This document shows positions 17,788 through 28,035 of a DNA stretch of 64,000 bases, in pieces. The DNA comes from a virus. A program made the position numbers and the translations under genes. Position 1 is the stretch's first letter; every line of letters begins with the position of its first letter. The DNA is taken from positions 19,455 to 83,454 of IMG/VR virus record IMGVR_UViG_3300042502_000941. One strand, given 5' to 3'. The notes beneath the pieces are model-generated. The model did not search any database. It saw only the letters and a program-made list of their open reading frames with translations, and had not been told where the DNA came from.

Positions 17788-20364
17788 TTAAGTATCCCAT
17801 TTAACAGAAATATTTATTGGAATTTCACCCGTATTTTTAATTGGGTGTGCTAATTTAGCTACTGCGACCAGATCACATCCACTGTATAATCCGACGGTGG
17901 TTATATATGGCGCTAAATAAGATCCCGTTGGATCAATTGATGAACTATATTGATAATTGAAAAATGGTTGTTTGACATAATTCTTAATTGATTTACCTGT
18001 TTGATTGTCTAAGAATCTAATGATATCATCATAATTATTACGATTACTTAATGTGGACAAATAAGATTTATAGTTAGTGAAATTTAATTTTTCGATGAAA
18101 TACTTCCACATCATTTTACCATCGTTAACATCCACTCTACCATTACTGTCTATGTCCAAATTCTTTTCGGCTAATAGATTTTTTAAAGTTGGGGTTAATA
18201 GATTTGTATTGTAGTCTGAATAAGATGATGTATAAAACCCAAAGATATTCTGTTCTACATCATTGGATATCATATTCAAATACCACTTTTCAGAACCTGG
18301 GACAGTATTCTTGTAGTTTATATATCTTAAAATGATGTCCAAATTTTCAAAGTTAAATGTGCTTTTGTTAAATACACAATAATTTATAAGAGATGAAGTT
18401 GTAGATGTAGGATTAGTGGATATATTAAATTCACCAGGTATTATTGTGCAAATATATTGTTTCTCATAAGATGTTATGAGTGTTCTGTAATCCATATACA
18501 AAGATGGTTGATTTGGATCGACAGGATCTCTTGTTAATAGATTCAATACGCTACCTGTATTATTCAAAATCAAACTATTATTGTTATAAAAAATATTGCC
18601 AACTGGATAATTTGTCTTTAAGTCAGAACTATCGTATATATAAGCTTTACCAACGATGTCAGTGTATGTATCAGACTCCATCTGCAATGCAATTTTTGCT
18701 TTGATGCTACCACTACCATAAACCGTATCTTCTATTTGAAAATATACAACATCAGCCGATTCAGTACAGTTCTCAGGATTAAATGATGATGTATTTATAT
18801 AACTTGGATCATTATAACTACCCGATTCGGTTATCAATGGAATGCTTAAATACAAATCGTTATTTAGTGGAATTGGGGATCCAACTATCAAATTTGGTTC
18901 TGATAAAGCTACTGAATATCCAAATGCGCTAAATGGTTTATTATACTCTTTTCGTTTGGCAATAGGATCTGTGGTAATCGGTGTTACGACGGAATTGCTA
19001 ACATTGTAATATAAACACTGACCGCAATAACTTGATTCTCCATAATCATTTACATCATAGAATTTATCGTAATATTTAACTGAACTAGAAATATAAAGCG
19101 AACTAAATGGGAAATATGGTTTAGGCGAACCAATTAACACTTTATTATTGTGAGTCGAAACTGAATATCCCATCATATTATCTTTGAAAGTTATTTCATC
19201 ACCGTAAAGTTTTTTAATAAACAGATACTGATTGGATCCTGTTGGACACAGTCCGTTTTCATAAATATAAGTCGCTCCTCTTTGTCTCAGTGTCGTAGAT
19301 CCTGAATATTCATAGTATAAAAGATCATTGGGCGAACCCACGGTTAAAACATTTTTATGTAAAGATACAGAATAACCAAATCTATTTTTTTTCTGAGCGG
19401 CCGACAAACTTCCAGATGGATATAAATCAAATTCAAAACCTTCCAATTTCAAATATTCAGATCCTGTTATATTTTGGAATCTCTGAGATAGATGCCAACC
19501 GCCGGATCCAGATGTAAATAAAAATACTTTGCTAGCTGATACTTGGTTAGACCCAACCACCAACTTATCTTCACTATATTTGTCTATACAAACACTAAAT
19601 CCAAACGACGATTGATATGGGTCTAAAATAATACTACTACTTAATTTTTGTACCAAATCGTAGTTATTATTTACATTCTTAAAAACATAAACGCATCCTC
19701 TACCATTATTATAGCCAGGCGCGCCGACCGCTAAATAATTGTTTGAAATACTAACAGATTTGCCAAATTGAGAATTTATGGATGATGTTAAATAAGCAAT
19801 TGGAGTTGAGCTTATTTGATAAGTACTTGTAGTTTCTTTAGTAAACTCATTAGATTTATCTGTTATACGTCCGTTTTCATATATATAGTTTGGGTCTATT
19901 TCGTATATATTTACTTGATTTTGTGTGAAGAAATGTCTAGTATCAAGACTTTGACTTAGTGAAATATCACTCGCTGCGAGAAAATAATCACTAACATCTA
20001 AAGATTCTCCATATTTGCTTTGATAAACAAATCTACTTTGATCTTCAATTGTTAAATAACTGCAGGATGAATCTATGTTTGGTAAACTACCGCTATTAGC
20101 GATTAAAGAACTTGTATTTACCATACTACTACTTTGTTCGGTATAATATGGGGTAAACAAATTTAAATTTTCGTTTACTAAAGTTTTAATTACTTCATAA
20201 TTTGATTGAAATTGATTTTTACGAATTAAAAATATTTGACCTTTGCGAGAAAACCCCTCTGAATAATCCCAGTTTTTAGTTGGTGGGTTTCCTATTGCTA
20301 TTATACTGCCATTAGTAGCAACAGCGGATCCGTATCGTTCGTTATATATGTTAATTAAACTCAT
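17788..20364 (-). CDS. FG-GAP/beta-propeller repeat virion protein with a dockerin-like calcium motif
   Basis: 858 residues. The repeated pattern (FGKSVSISNNYLAVGAPGYNNGRGCVYVFK, FGYSVSLHKNVLTVGSPND, MGYSVSTHNNKVLIGSP, FGYSVALSEPNLIVGSP) is an integrin-alpha-like FG-GAP propeller. A C-terminal segment at about 720-740 carries DIDSNGRVDVND, which has the D-x-D-x-N-G-x-V-x-x-x-D calcium loop of dockerin/EF-hand repeats. It sits at the end of the tail-fibre block and overlaps or abuts it without gaps. It is probably a tail adhesin that binds a host surface ligand. Propeller repeats are clear; the receptor role is inferred. Confidence 0.7.
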   Translation of the reverse strand: MSLINIYNERYGSAVATNGSIIAIGNPPTKNWDYSEGFSRKGQIFLIRKNQFQSNYEVIKTLVNENLNLFTPYYTEQSSSMVNTSSLIANSGSLPNIDSSCSYLTIEDQSRFVYQSKYGESLDVSDYFLAASDISLSQSLDTRHFFTQNQVNIYEIDPNYIYENGRITDKSNEFTKETTSTYQISSTPIAYLTSSINSQFGKSVSISNNYLAVGAPGYNNGRGCVYVFKNVNNNYDLVQKLSSSIILDPYQSSFGFSVCIDKYSEDKLVVGSNQVSASKVFLFTSGSGGWHLSQRFQNITGSEYLKLEGFEFDLYPSGSLSAAQKKNRFGYSVSLHKNVLTVGSPNDLLYYEYSGSTTLRQRGATYIYENGLCPTGSNQYLFIKKLYGDEITFKDNMMGYSVSTHNNKVLIGSPKPYFPFSSLYISSSVKYYDKFYDVNDYGESSYCGQCLYYNVSNSVVTPITTDPIAKRKEYNKPFSAFGYSVALSEPNLIVGSPIPLNNDLYLSIPLITESGSYNDPSYINTSSFNPENCTESADVVYFQIEDTVYGSGSIKAKIALQMESDTYTDIVGKAYIYDSSDLKTNYPVGNIFYNNNSLILNNTGSVLNLLTRDPVDPNQPSLYMDYRTLITSYEKQYICTIIPGEFNISTNPTSTTSSLINYCVFNKSTFNFENLDIILRYINYKNTVPGSEKWYLNMISNDVEQNIFGFYTSSYSDYNTNLLTPTLKNLLAEKNLDIDSNGRVDVNDGKMMWKYFIEKLNFTNYKSYLSTLSNRNNYDDIIRFLDNQTGKSIKNYVKQPFFNYQYSSSIDPTGSYLAPYITTVGLYSGCDLVAVAKLAHPIKNTGEIPINISVKWDT

Positions 20365-20365
20365 A

Positions 20366-21064
20366 CTATGTATTCAATAAATAATAACCCAAACCATAAC
20401 TACCTTGGTTTTCTACAGTATCTTCATTATCCGTCGTAAATTCGTAACTATTAATAAAATAAGTTCCGCCTAATATCAAATTGTGATTGCCATCATCTAA
20501 TATGTTAGAAACGATGTCTCCTGATTGATTGTATATTACAACTGAATTTCTTTTAATGCCGTCGCCAGTTTGTGGAACTGATAATCTATACAACGAAAAA
20601 TCATTAGTCAAATCCAATTTAGTACGTTGGTGATCGTAATCGTCAAATCCAAATATATTGTAACTATTGTTGTAATTATTATAATACATTTTATTTACAG
20701 TATTATAAACTTGACCTTTATACGTCCCATTAACATTTACAGGATTAACCGTTGGATTCCAATTAACACTTGATGATGGATAAAAAACAGAACTTGAATT
20801 TACATATTTACCCACTGAAAAATCAATTTGTGAGGATTCCTCAAATTGTGTAATTGCTAAATATGCAGTATTTGATGAAATCTCTTCACAACTTCCTGAT
20901 TTATTATTGTCGCACGCAATATAAGACAATTGTATAGGAAATATACTATCGTCGATACCATCTATACCAGAAAGAAGATTATTTAAAACGTTATTAAACG
21001 TCTTTTCCTTAGAAACAGTAAATCTGGTTACTAGTACGTCTTGTGTTTTAAAAAATTTGATCAT
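20366..21064 (-). CDS. Putative tail/fibre-associated virion protein
   Basis: 232 residues, not assigned to a family. The N-terminus (MIKFFKTQDVLVTRFTVSKEK) resembles the start of the neighbouring 372-residue protein (MIFSTFNNDDIVVGRINQVS). Both look like members of a repeated tail-protein set. The composition is rich in Asn, Ser and Tyr, as in tail-surface proteins. It has a TATTTATA motif 5 nt before the ATG and is followed after 1 nt by the FG-GAP gene. Confidence 0.55.
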   Translation of the reverse strand: MIKFFKTQDVLVTRFTVSKEKTFNNVLNNLLSGIDGIDDSIFPIQLSYIACDNNKSGSCEEISSNTAYLAITQFEESSQIDFSVGKYVNSSSVFYPSSSVNWNPTVNPVNVNGTYKGQVYNTVNKMYYNNYNNSYNIFGFDDYDHQRTKLDLTNDFSLYRLSVPQTGDGIKRNSVVIYNQSGDIVSNILDDGNHNLILGGTYFINSYEFTTDNEDTVENQGSYGLGYYLLNT

Positions 21065-21069
21065 TCTAT

Positions 21070-21077
21070 TATAAATA
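21070..21077 (-). promoter_or_regulatory. Late-promoter-like TATTTATA, leaderless class
   Basis: TATTTATA in gene orientation, 5 nt before the ATG at 21064. No Shine-Dalgarno is possible between the two. Confidence 0.5.
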
Positions 21078-21100
21078 GAATAAAAACAAACTATTATATA

Positions 21101-22219
21101 TTAGAAATCAATCCGCACCTTAATCAATAATTCGTTGTCAAAAGATTTCATTGTAGGTTGACTAATTTTACCAATTGCCAATAGTTCATTATTATCATTA
21201 TACAAACCGACCGAGGTAATATAGGTTCTTGGATTATTAATCAAATCTTGATAAATAATAGTTCCTTTAGTCAAACCATCTGTTCCATCGGAAACAAAAG
21301 TTGGATTGTTGCTATAATTAAATTCTTTATTTTTTACACGGATAAAGTAATTTGTAGACGGTACAAATTCAGACTTTCTGACTCCCATCGTTGATTTGGA
21401 TCTTCTAAGAGCATTATAAAAATCTCTTGTCCATACTTTCCAATATCCACTTCGATTTGTAGAAGTTACGTTATTAGAATAATTAGCTCTATTTAAAATT
21501 TGTTGTCCTGCTGTAATACCAACGTGTTTGTCTAAATTTATTGCGTTAAATACGATGGTGCCGTTTGATGGATATACCAAACCTATACCGGCATAAACCG
21601 GCGATCCATTTTTCAAATAAGGCGTAGCAATGCCGTTTACAATGGAACCTGAAATTAAGTTATATGAAGTTTGTTGTTTATTCACTACCTGTGAATCGTC
21701 AATAAATGTGAATTTCTTAGGACCAACTGAACCACTAAAAGAAATCTGTATTTGCCCCGCGTCTATTTGATCTTTAAATTTGTCAGCTGCATAATTTATT
21801 ACATAAATAGCTGCACTGTCAACTATATTATCTACACTTCCAGATGCAAAACTGAATAAAGTATCGCCTGGTTGTAAAAGGGTATTTCTATATTGAGAAT
21901 AGATAACTTTCGTTTCATTTGTCAATACGGGGGTTGAATAAGTGGTCACATCGAATCGTGAACTACCACTGTTTGCATAATCGCCATATGCTACATCAAA
22001 ATATAAATCTCCGCCTGAGTAAATATCAAGATAATATTGACCATTTCTCACATCATATGGACTAGAACCAGTAAGTTGATTAGCTTGACCAGTAACACCT
22101 GATTGTGTTACAAAGGTAGATTGACTAACAAATAAACTACCAGTTCCAAATAAACCGGAAGATACTTGATTTATTCTACCGACTACAATGTCGTCATTAT
22201 TAAATGTACTAAATATCAT
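21101..22219 (-). CDS. Putative tail/fibre structural protein
   Basis: 372 residues, family unknown. The last ~60 residues (TYITSVGLYNDNNELLAIGKISQPTMKSFDNELLIKVRIDF) closely match the end of the FG-GAP protein (PYITTVGLYSGCDLVAVAKLAHPIKNT followed by INISVKWD). The two proteins therefore share a C-terminal docking or baseplate-attachment module. It is 2 nt from the 213-residue upstream gene and in the same operon. Confidence 0.6.
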   Translation of the reverse strand: MIFSTFNNDDIVVGRINQVSSGLFGTGSLFVSQSTFVTQSGVTGQANQLTGSSPYDVRNGQYYLDIYSGGDLYFDVAYGDYANSGSSRFDVTTYSTPVLTNETKVIYSQYRNTLLQPGDTLFSFASGSVDNIVDSAAIYVINYAADKFKDQIDAGQIQISFSGSVGPKKFTFIDDSQVVNKQQTSYNLISGSIVNGIATPYLKNGSPVYAGIGLVYPSNGTIVFNAINLDKHVGITAGQQILNRANYSNNVTSTNRSGYWKVWTRDFYNALRRSKSTMGVRKSEFVPSTNYFIRVKNKEFNYSNNPTFVSDGTDGLTKGTIIYQDLINNPRTYITSVGLYNDNNELLAIGKISQPTMKSFDNELLIKVRIDF

Positions 22220-22221
22220 AA

Positions 22222-22863
22222 TTATGTTGTTGTTGGAACTTTAACTGTCACTGTAATGGATGTATTACCACCACTTTCATTGCCAATAATTGTAATATTA
22301 GTGGTTGTTGTTTTAGACAAACCAGCGTTTGGTACAAATCTGAATTTATTACCAATTACTACTTGCGAAGTTTGTGAAGTTAAATCTCCTGAAAAAGTAG
22401 GAACTGTAGCACTGGTCGAATTCAAACTATTTGTTTCGGTCACAATCAATGTCCCAACATTTTTATTTGCCAAAATCGATGTGTATCCAAGCGTAACATT
22501 GTAAGTTGGGTTTGTACTAGGACTAATTAAAATTTCCCCCGTGTAATCTCTATCTACAGTAATTACACTTTGAGCTACACTTATAGTTGGTACAGATGTT
22601 ATTCCGTCATTCAAAGTCACTAACTTATATTTCATTGACTGTGATTCATCGGTAATCGGTTCCATAATAGGAGTGTTACGAATAGCTATATCGTAATACG
22701 CGCTACCCAATGGATGATTTGGATTAAACTGGGTGTAATCAATTTCATCGTCAGCCAAAGCGAACGCTGTAATGTTTAACCCACCCGTTTTTGCAAGAAT
22801 TTCTCTTCCTTTTTTAGTCAATACAGCATTCACTGTAAGAATGTTGTTATTTAAATATGCCAT
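22222..22863 (-). CDS. Putative tail structural protein with Ig-like beta domain
   Basis: 213 residues. The N-terminal 85 residues (NNNILTVNAVLTKKGREILAKTGGLNITAFALADDEIDY) resemble the start regions of T4-like tail-tip or fibre proteins. The C-terminal part is all-beta and Thr/Val-rich (about 90-213), compatible with an Ig-like fold. It is followed after 2 nt by the 372-residue gene. Exact role unknown. Confidence 0.55.
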   Translation of the reverse strand: MAYLNNNILTVNAVLTKKGREILAKTGGLNITAFALADDEIDYTQFNPNHPLGSAYYDIAIRNTPIMEPITDESQSMKYKLVTLNDGITSVPTISVAQSVITVDRDYTGEILISPSTNPTYNVTLGYTSILANKNVGTLIVTETNSLNSTSATVPTFSGDLTSQTSQVVIGNKFRFVPNAGLSKTTTTNITIIGNESGGNTSITVTVKVPTTT

Positions 22864-22909
22864 ATATAATAATTATTGATAAGTTTTAATTTTTACTCAA
22901 AAATGTGAA

Positions 22910-25900
22910 TTATAAATTCATTATGTATCTTTCCAAACTCGCGCTGGTTAGTAAAGAAGCGGTTAATGGTAATTGTATGAATAATGAGTCAGTACTACTA
23001 ATTGAGCCAGTTGTATCACCATATGAAGGAGCATTATTGGTTTCGATATTCAAACTTAAAAATCCTGGTATGGTAATAACAGGCGAACTTCCATTTGTAA
23101 CGCCTTTTCTATTTACAGTACTGTTCTTATCATTTTTACCTTTAATATAAGTATAATATGCAATATCGCCTTTTGTATTCAACTTCAATCCACTCAAAAG
23201 TTGCGTCTTAGAACCACTTACCGCTTGATATTTGGTTCGACTTCCAACAAATGTAAACTTACTTAAATGTCTATTAGAATATCCTGTATTAAATACGCCT
23301 TTATAGTAGTTTTTCAGGTACTTACTTCCGGTAACTTGAACATTAAATCCTATATAATCCGACGTGCCGGATGTGCCGGATGTGCCGGATGTACCGGATG
23401 TACCGGATGTACCGGACGTACCTGAGATGCCGGATGTACCTGAGATGCCAGATGAACCTACAGAATATCCCGACCCAGAACCAATAACTTGAACTTCGTC
23501 AAATGAAGAAGTAAATGTTACTAAAAATCCATCATTATTAACAGATTGATAATAATCTTTTTTGCCTACATTAACTGTGTCTCGTACATTATATCCATTT
23601 GAATCAATATATACATATTTTCCATACTTTGCATAAATAAAATCACGGTCGTCGATTGTGTCTTTAATTTCTAGACGAGAGTAATTATAAGTATTTTCAT
23701 CTCTGGTAATATTATTAACGTTAGAACTAGTTACTATAGCGAAGTTTGCAATATCAACCGTATTTAATAAAGAAGATGTAAATGTTGTCTTGTTATTAAA
23801 GTATATGTCAAATTCGTTATTTGTTAAAAATTCCACATCTCTGTAGTTAAACTTTTTACGTTCAAACAAGCTTGGTTCTAATACAAGGCCTGTCAATAAA
23901 TTAGATCTAGACGGTTTTAAATTTTTTACAACATCAAATATAGAAAAATCAATGTAGAATTTATATGTACTATAAAATTCTTGTGGGTATATATATTTTT
24001 CATTTATTTCGCCGAATTCACGTTGTAATTTAGTCAATCCATCATAATTTTGTTTGTTTAAATTTTGAGGTTCACCTATAATATCGGCTATACCATCCAA
24101 ACCTATAAAATTCTCTATTTTTTGATTTAAATAGTTATATGGACTTATAAAAAATCCTGATAAGATAGAATCGTCACCTAAACTGTCTTGAATTCTCGTC
24201 GAATAATCATACGGCGTTAAATTAGACAAAGCTGTTTCGGTTATTTTGTTTATTTTACCATTAATTTTGAAATTTGGTCCAAAGTTATTGGTGTTTATAG
24301 TTTGTTTAAGATCGATTTTATCAAATTGATATGGGAACTGAGTAATCATTACATTCGAACAAGTTGGATAGCTATAATACTTTTCTGTTTGTCCAAAATT
24401 ATAAGCAAAGAATTGCGTATTATAATAAATATTTTGATTATGTACGGTTGTACTAATCGATGTAGATGAATACAAATCTACAGGCGTGTCGAAACTCCAT
24501 AAATAAAACAAATTAGAATAAACATTTTCTTTATTTGGTATTGATATCGAATCTAAATTATAAGAATGTTCATCGAAATATTCATTATTAAGTGGTTCTT
24601 TTAAAATTTTGATTTTATCCAAATTTCCTATAAAAGAAACAGAAGACGAATAATTACCTATATAATAACTACCCGATGAAAACTTCTTGTTTGTATTATA
24701 ATTTATAAGTTTACGCTTTGTTGATGAGAAATTCTTAACGCTTCCATCATATTGATTAATGGATAGACTGTATATGTATGGAATAAATTCATTTGTCGAA
24801 TTAATAAAATAAGAAGCTGTTAATATTGTTTTTTGAGATGCTAATGTGACATAATCGCCATCGTCTTCTATCACAAAATCACCGTCGTCTTCTATAATAA
24901 AAGGAGTATCTTCATTAGTGGTTTTAATTGAACGAACCCGCAACTTATCGAAATCTCCAAGAACAGGCTCACGCTTTAACATAGCAGTGAAAATGCCGCC
25001 GTTTAATAATGGTATTTCATTTAATATCAAACTAGACGTGGTGTTACCCAATTCATATGGATGTATTTCAAATACTAATTGACCACTGTTAACTTGCTTT
25101 GATTTTTTTATAAATAAATTCCAATCAGACTTTTTATTTCTATATTTCGACATCAATTGTATCTTGTCGTCGAAGTTATAATTAGTCGATTTAAATCTAA
25201 AAGAAAATTCAATTGTAGATATACCATTAAATTTTGATGTGTATTCGGTGCTACTGGTGAATGTATTAATATTGGATCCAGATGCGTAGTAGCTACTAGT
25301 GGTATAAATAAAATCACTACTAGTATGTTGAAAATTCAAGAAATTATTTTCCTTGAAATCTGTCATATAAATAATATCATCGTATACGAAGTAATTATCA
25401 CGATTGGAAAAAGCGTCAGCACTTCCATACTCTCTGGTAGATATTAATCCAGATGGAATGCCAAACATAGTACGTATCATTTCAAATGAATTGATAGTAC
25501 CCTTGGATTTATATACAGATGAAATGTTATTTGCAAATCGATTTAAAATTGATTTTGTATAATCGAAATAAGAAGCGGAGTTGTAACCTGAAATTTCTTG
25601 ATTATTTAAATATAATTGATTTAAATCACTTTGAGAAAATTTGTCAATGTCAACGTTCCAATTAAAACTGTTCAATAATTCATCTATATAATTCTTTGGA
25701 TAGTAACTTGAATCATTGTTAGAAATAGGATATGTTTTAGGAAACTTCTTGATAAAGACTAATATATTATCAAAAAAATGTCCGGTCATTGCGGTGAATT
25801 TTATGTAATCCGCTGAATCGGAGTCATCCTTTACATATTCAGGAAGTTGATATACCAAACTATTATAGTTATCCGAATCATATGTAATAGCCTCATCGAT

Positions 25901-27556
25901 TTTGTTGTCTATACTGGATGAATTAAAAAACAAATAGGATTCGTATTCATCAAATGTATCCAGCAATGTGATTTGTTGAGATGTCTTCTGATTAACCAAC
26001 TGACTATAAGAAGATGAAATTGTCGCACTTGTATTTGTTGCGGAATTAATAGTCGATTTCTTAACGGACTCAAGTTGATTATAATCTTTGATTTTATTCT
26101 TAGCAATTTTAGTACGTAATTCAGCTGATGAATAATTAATAAAATTGTTGAAATCTGTATAATCTATATACAAATCATTATACTTTTCTTTTAATCTTAC
26201 TGTTGCTTTGTCCAGAGTAAACGCGTCATTACTTTGATATCTTTCTGTAGATGGATGCGACGTATTAACTTGAACATCAAAATTTATATCGTTTAAAAAT
26301 ACTTTTCTTGATATCTTCGAAGTAAATAAGTTAACTTTAAAATAAATTGGAGCAATTGATATGTTTGATATCCAACATGTCGATTTTATATTATATTGTA
26401 AAGGTAATGGAGCATCTAATTTTACTTGTATGTTAAAAGTATCATCTATTGAATTTAAATAATTTGTATGATCTAGAATTTTTATTAAATTTCCATTGTC
26501 AAAATTCAATGCGTTCTTATAATAACCATAATATTTTGTTCTATAATTTTCTAATAAATTAGTTACATTCGGCAATATCCAATCGGTATAAATCGTTTGT
26601 TCAAATAATCCCAATATATTTTGTAAATCGATATCATTTATAGAACTTTTTTGTAATACTCTATCTTGTGATACTTTTAATGTGATGATTCTGAAAGACT
26701 CTAATATTTCTTGATTGGTAAATTCTACATTGTTATATGTGTATATAAAATTGTTAATTTGTTCCTGTACACCTGAAAATTTACTTGTCTGTAAAATCGT
26801 AGTATCAGTATCACTATTTAATTTAATTACAGAATTATATCCAACGTATGTTGATGTTATAAATTCCTGCAATTCAGCTTCACTTTTTAGACCTAACTTC
26901 AAACAAATATCTGTATAATTATACTTATTTTTATTTAACAGAAAGTCTTGTTCGATTGGATTGTTTTTAATAATATCAATTAAATCTTGATATATTCTCA
27001 ATAACAAATATTTTTTATCAGCAAATGATCTTATCTTAACCGCATCTAACCTAGATGATTCATTTTTAGTTGTGTCAAATGCATAAGATAACCGTATTTC
27101 AGTTCTACTTGGAGATATCTCTTTTATAACCAATTTATTTGTCGGATTGCCGGCTATATTTCTAACTGGATTATACAACAAGTAATACAAACCTGGACCA
27201 ACTCCACTAGCATTTAAATCAAATTGTGGGTGTAATAAAATATCATTTTTGTGAGATACAATATTTGTAAATGGATTTGCGAATTGATACGATCTCAACT
27301 CATTATTTATATCTCTATAACTTCCTTGTAATATGGAATATGTAACGGATGGAATTACTCTGTTAAAACTTACAAGTTGTTGATTATTATTATAAAGAGT
27401 AAATTCAAACAAGTCGTCGTCGGATTCTCCATAAAATACATCATTACTTACAACTTGTTGTTCGTACAAAGACTGCAAATTGGCATTGAAATAAGATGCA
27501 CTTGTAATACCCTTATTCAAATCATTATCGTTTATTGTCAAATAGTCGTAAGGCAT
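22910..27556 (-). CDS. Giant baseplate/tail protein with LamG-like domain and Gly-Thr-Ser repeats
   Basis: 1548 residues, the longest gene here. The N-terminal ~600 residues are helical and beta mixed without clear homology. About residues 770-1000 contain a concanavalin/LamG-like segment (STIEFSFRFKSTNYNFDDKI and the following strands). Near the C-terminus (about 1367-1398) lies a run of G-x-S/G-T-S triplets, then a final beta region. Its place just downstream of the gp6-gp25 wedge genes suggests a baseplate wedge or side-tail protein like gp7 or gp10, though neither was recognised. A small internal duplication (IEDDGDF / IEDDGDY) is visible. Confidence 0.6.
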   Translation of the reverse strand: MPYDYLTINDNDLNKGITSASYFNANLQSLYEQQVVSNDVFYGESDDDLFEFTLYNNNQQLVSFNRVIPSVTYSILQGSYRDINNELRSYQFANPFTNIVSHKNDILLHPQFDLNASGVGPGLYYLLYNPVRNIAGNPTNKLVIKEISPSRTEIRLSYAFDTTKNESSRLDAVKIRSFADKKYLLLRIYQDLIDIIKNNPIEQDFLLNKNKYNYTDICLKLGLKSEAELQEFITSTYVGYNSVIKLNSDTDTTILQTSKFSGVQEQINNFIYTYNNVEFTNQEILESFRIITLKVSQDRVLQKSSINDIDLQNILGLFEQTIYTDWILPNVTNLLENYRTKYYGYYKNALNFDNGNLIKILDHTNYLNSIDDTFNIQVKLDAPLPLQYNIKSTCWISNISIAPIYFKVNLFTSKISRKVFLNDINFDVQVNTSHPSTERYQSNDAFTLDKATVRLKEKYNDLYIDYTDFNNFINYSSAELRTKIAKNKIKDYNQLESVKKSTINSATNTSATISSSYSQLVNQKTSQQITLLDTFDEYESYLFFNSSSIDNKIDEAITYDSDNYNSLVYQLPEYVKDDSDSADYIKFTAMTGHFFDNILVFIKKFPKTYPISNNDSSYYPKNYIDELLNSFNWNVDIDKFSQSDLNQLYLNNQEISGYNSASYFDYTKSILNRFANNISSVYKSKGTINSFEMIRTMFGIPSGLISTREYGSADAFSNRDNYFVYDDIIYMTDFKENNFLNFQHTSSDFIYTTSSYYASGSNINTFTSSTEYTSKFNGISTIEFSFRFKSTNYNFDDKIQLMSKYRNKKSDWNLFIKKSKQVNSGQLVFEIHPYELGNTTSSLILNEIPLLNGGIFTAMLKREPVLGDFDKLRVRSIKTTNEDTPFIIEDDGDFVIEDDGDYVTLASQKTILTASYFINSTNEFIPYIYSLSINQYDGSVKNFSSTKRKLINYNTNKKFSSGSYYIGNYSSSVSFIGNLDKIKILKEPLNNEYFDEHSYNLDSISIPNKENVYSNLFYLWSFDTPVDLYSSTSISTTVHNQNIYYNTQFFAYNFGQTEKYYSYPTCSNVMITQFPYQFDKIDLKQTINTNNFGPNFKINGKINKITETALSNLTPYDYSTRIQDSLGDDSILSGFFISPYNYLNQKIENFIGLDGIADIIGEPQNLNKQNYDGLTKLQREFGEINEKYIYPQEFYSTYKFYIDFSIFDVVKNLKPSRSNLLTGLVLEPSLFERKKFNYRDVEFLTNNEFDIYFNNKTTFTSSLLNTVDIANFAIVTSSNVNNITRDENTYNYSRLEIKDTIDDRDFIYAKYGKYVYIDSNGYNVRDTVNVGKKDYYQSVNNDGFLVTFTSSFDEVQVIGSGSGYSVGSSGISGTSGISGTSGTSGTSGTSGTSGTSGTSDYIGFNVQVTGSKYLKNYYKGVFNTGYSNRHLSKFTFVGSRTKYQAVSGSKTQLLSGLKLNTKGDIAYYTYIKGKNDKNSTVNRKGVTNGSSPVITIPGFLSLNIETNNAPSYGDTTGSISSTDSLFIQLPLTASLLTSASLERYIMNL
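23361..23456 (-). repeat. 9-bp tandem repeat encoding Gly-Thr-Ser / Gly-Ile-Ser triplets
   Basis: About ten tandem 9-bp units (gtgccggat / gtaccggat and variants) in the giant tail gene, encoding a collagen-like G-[TI]-S run. The units are more GC-rich than their surroundings. Slippage would change the length in frame. Confidence 0.85.
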
Positions 27557-27557
27557 A

Positions 27558-28034
27558 TTAAGAAGTTAATGGTAAAAATGGATAGTCGTCGCCAAAATCG
27601 GAAAGTACAGTTCCTTGTCCCAATTTGATTCGCAAACCAATAATTTCGTTTTTCATAGCCGCAATAACTTGTTTGTCATCGTTATTTTCATATTTTTCCA
27701 CCAAGCTATTTACCGTTTGATTTAAGATTCTATTTTCTTCGATCAGATTATTATATTGAATTATAACATCTGTCAAATTTCTCTTTTCTTCGACAGCGGT
27801 TGTTTGTAATTCAGTGAATTCTACTGTCGATGTATCGGCAATTTTGTTTTCATTATATAAAAAACTTTTAATTGGCAATTTAATATAATTAAATTTACCA
27901 TCAAATGATTGTGATATATTGTAAACTAATTGGTCATTTCCAAAATTATCAAAGTTATTTTGAAATGTACCGAAGTCTTTAAATGTTTGTATATCACTTA
28001 ATGATACGTTATATACTAATGGTATATTTGCCAT
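27558..28034 (-). CDS. Small tail-associated protein with C-terminal coiled coil
   Basis: 158 residues. The N-terminal half is beta-rich. The stretch from about 75 to 140 (EFTELQTTAVEEKRNLTDVIIQYNNLIEENRILNQTVNSLVEKYEN) has heptad spacing typical of a trimeric coiled coil. It is 1 nt from each neighbour, so it belongs to the tail-protein operon. It may trimerise or chaperone a tail protein. Family unknown. Confidence 0.6.
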   Translation of the reverse strand: MANIPLVYNVSLSDIQTFKDFGTFQNNFDNFGNDQLVYNISQSFDGKFNYIKLPIKSFLYNENKIADTSTVEFTELQTTAVEEKRNLTDVIIQYNNLIEENRILNQTVNSLVEKYENNDDKQVIAAMKNEIIGLRIKLGQGTVLSDFGDDYPFLPLTS

Positions 28035-28035
28035 A

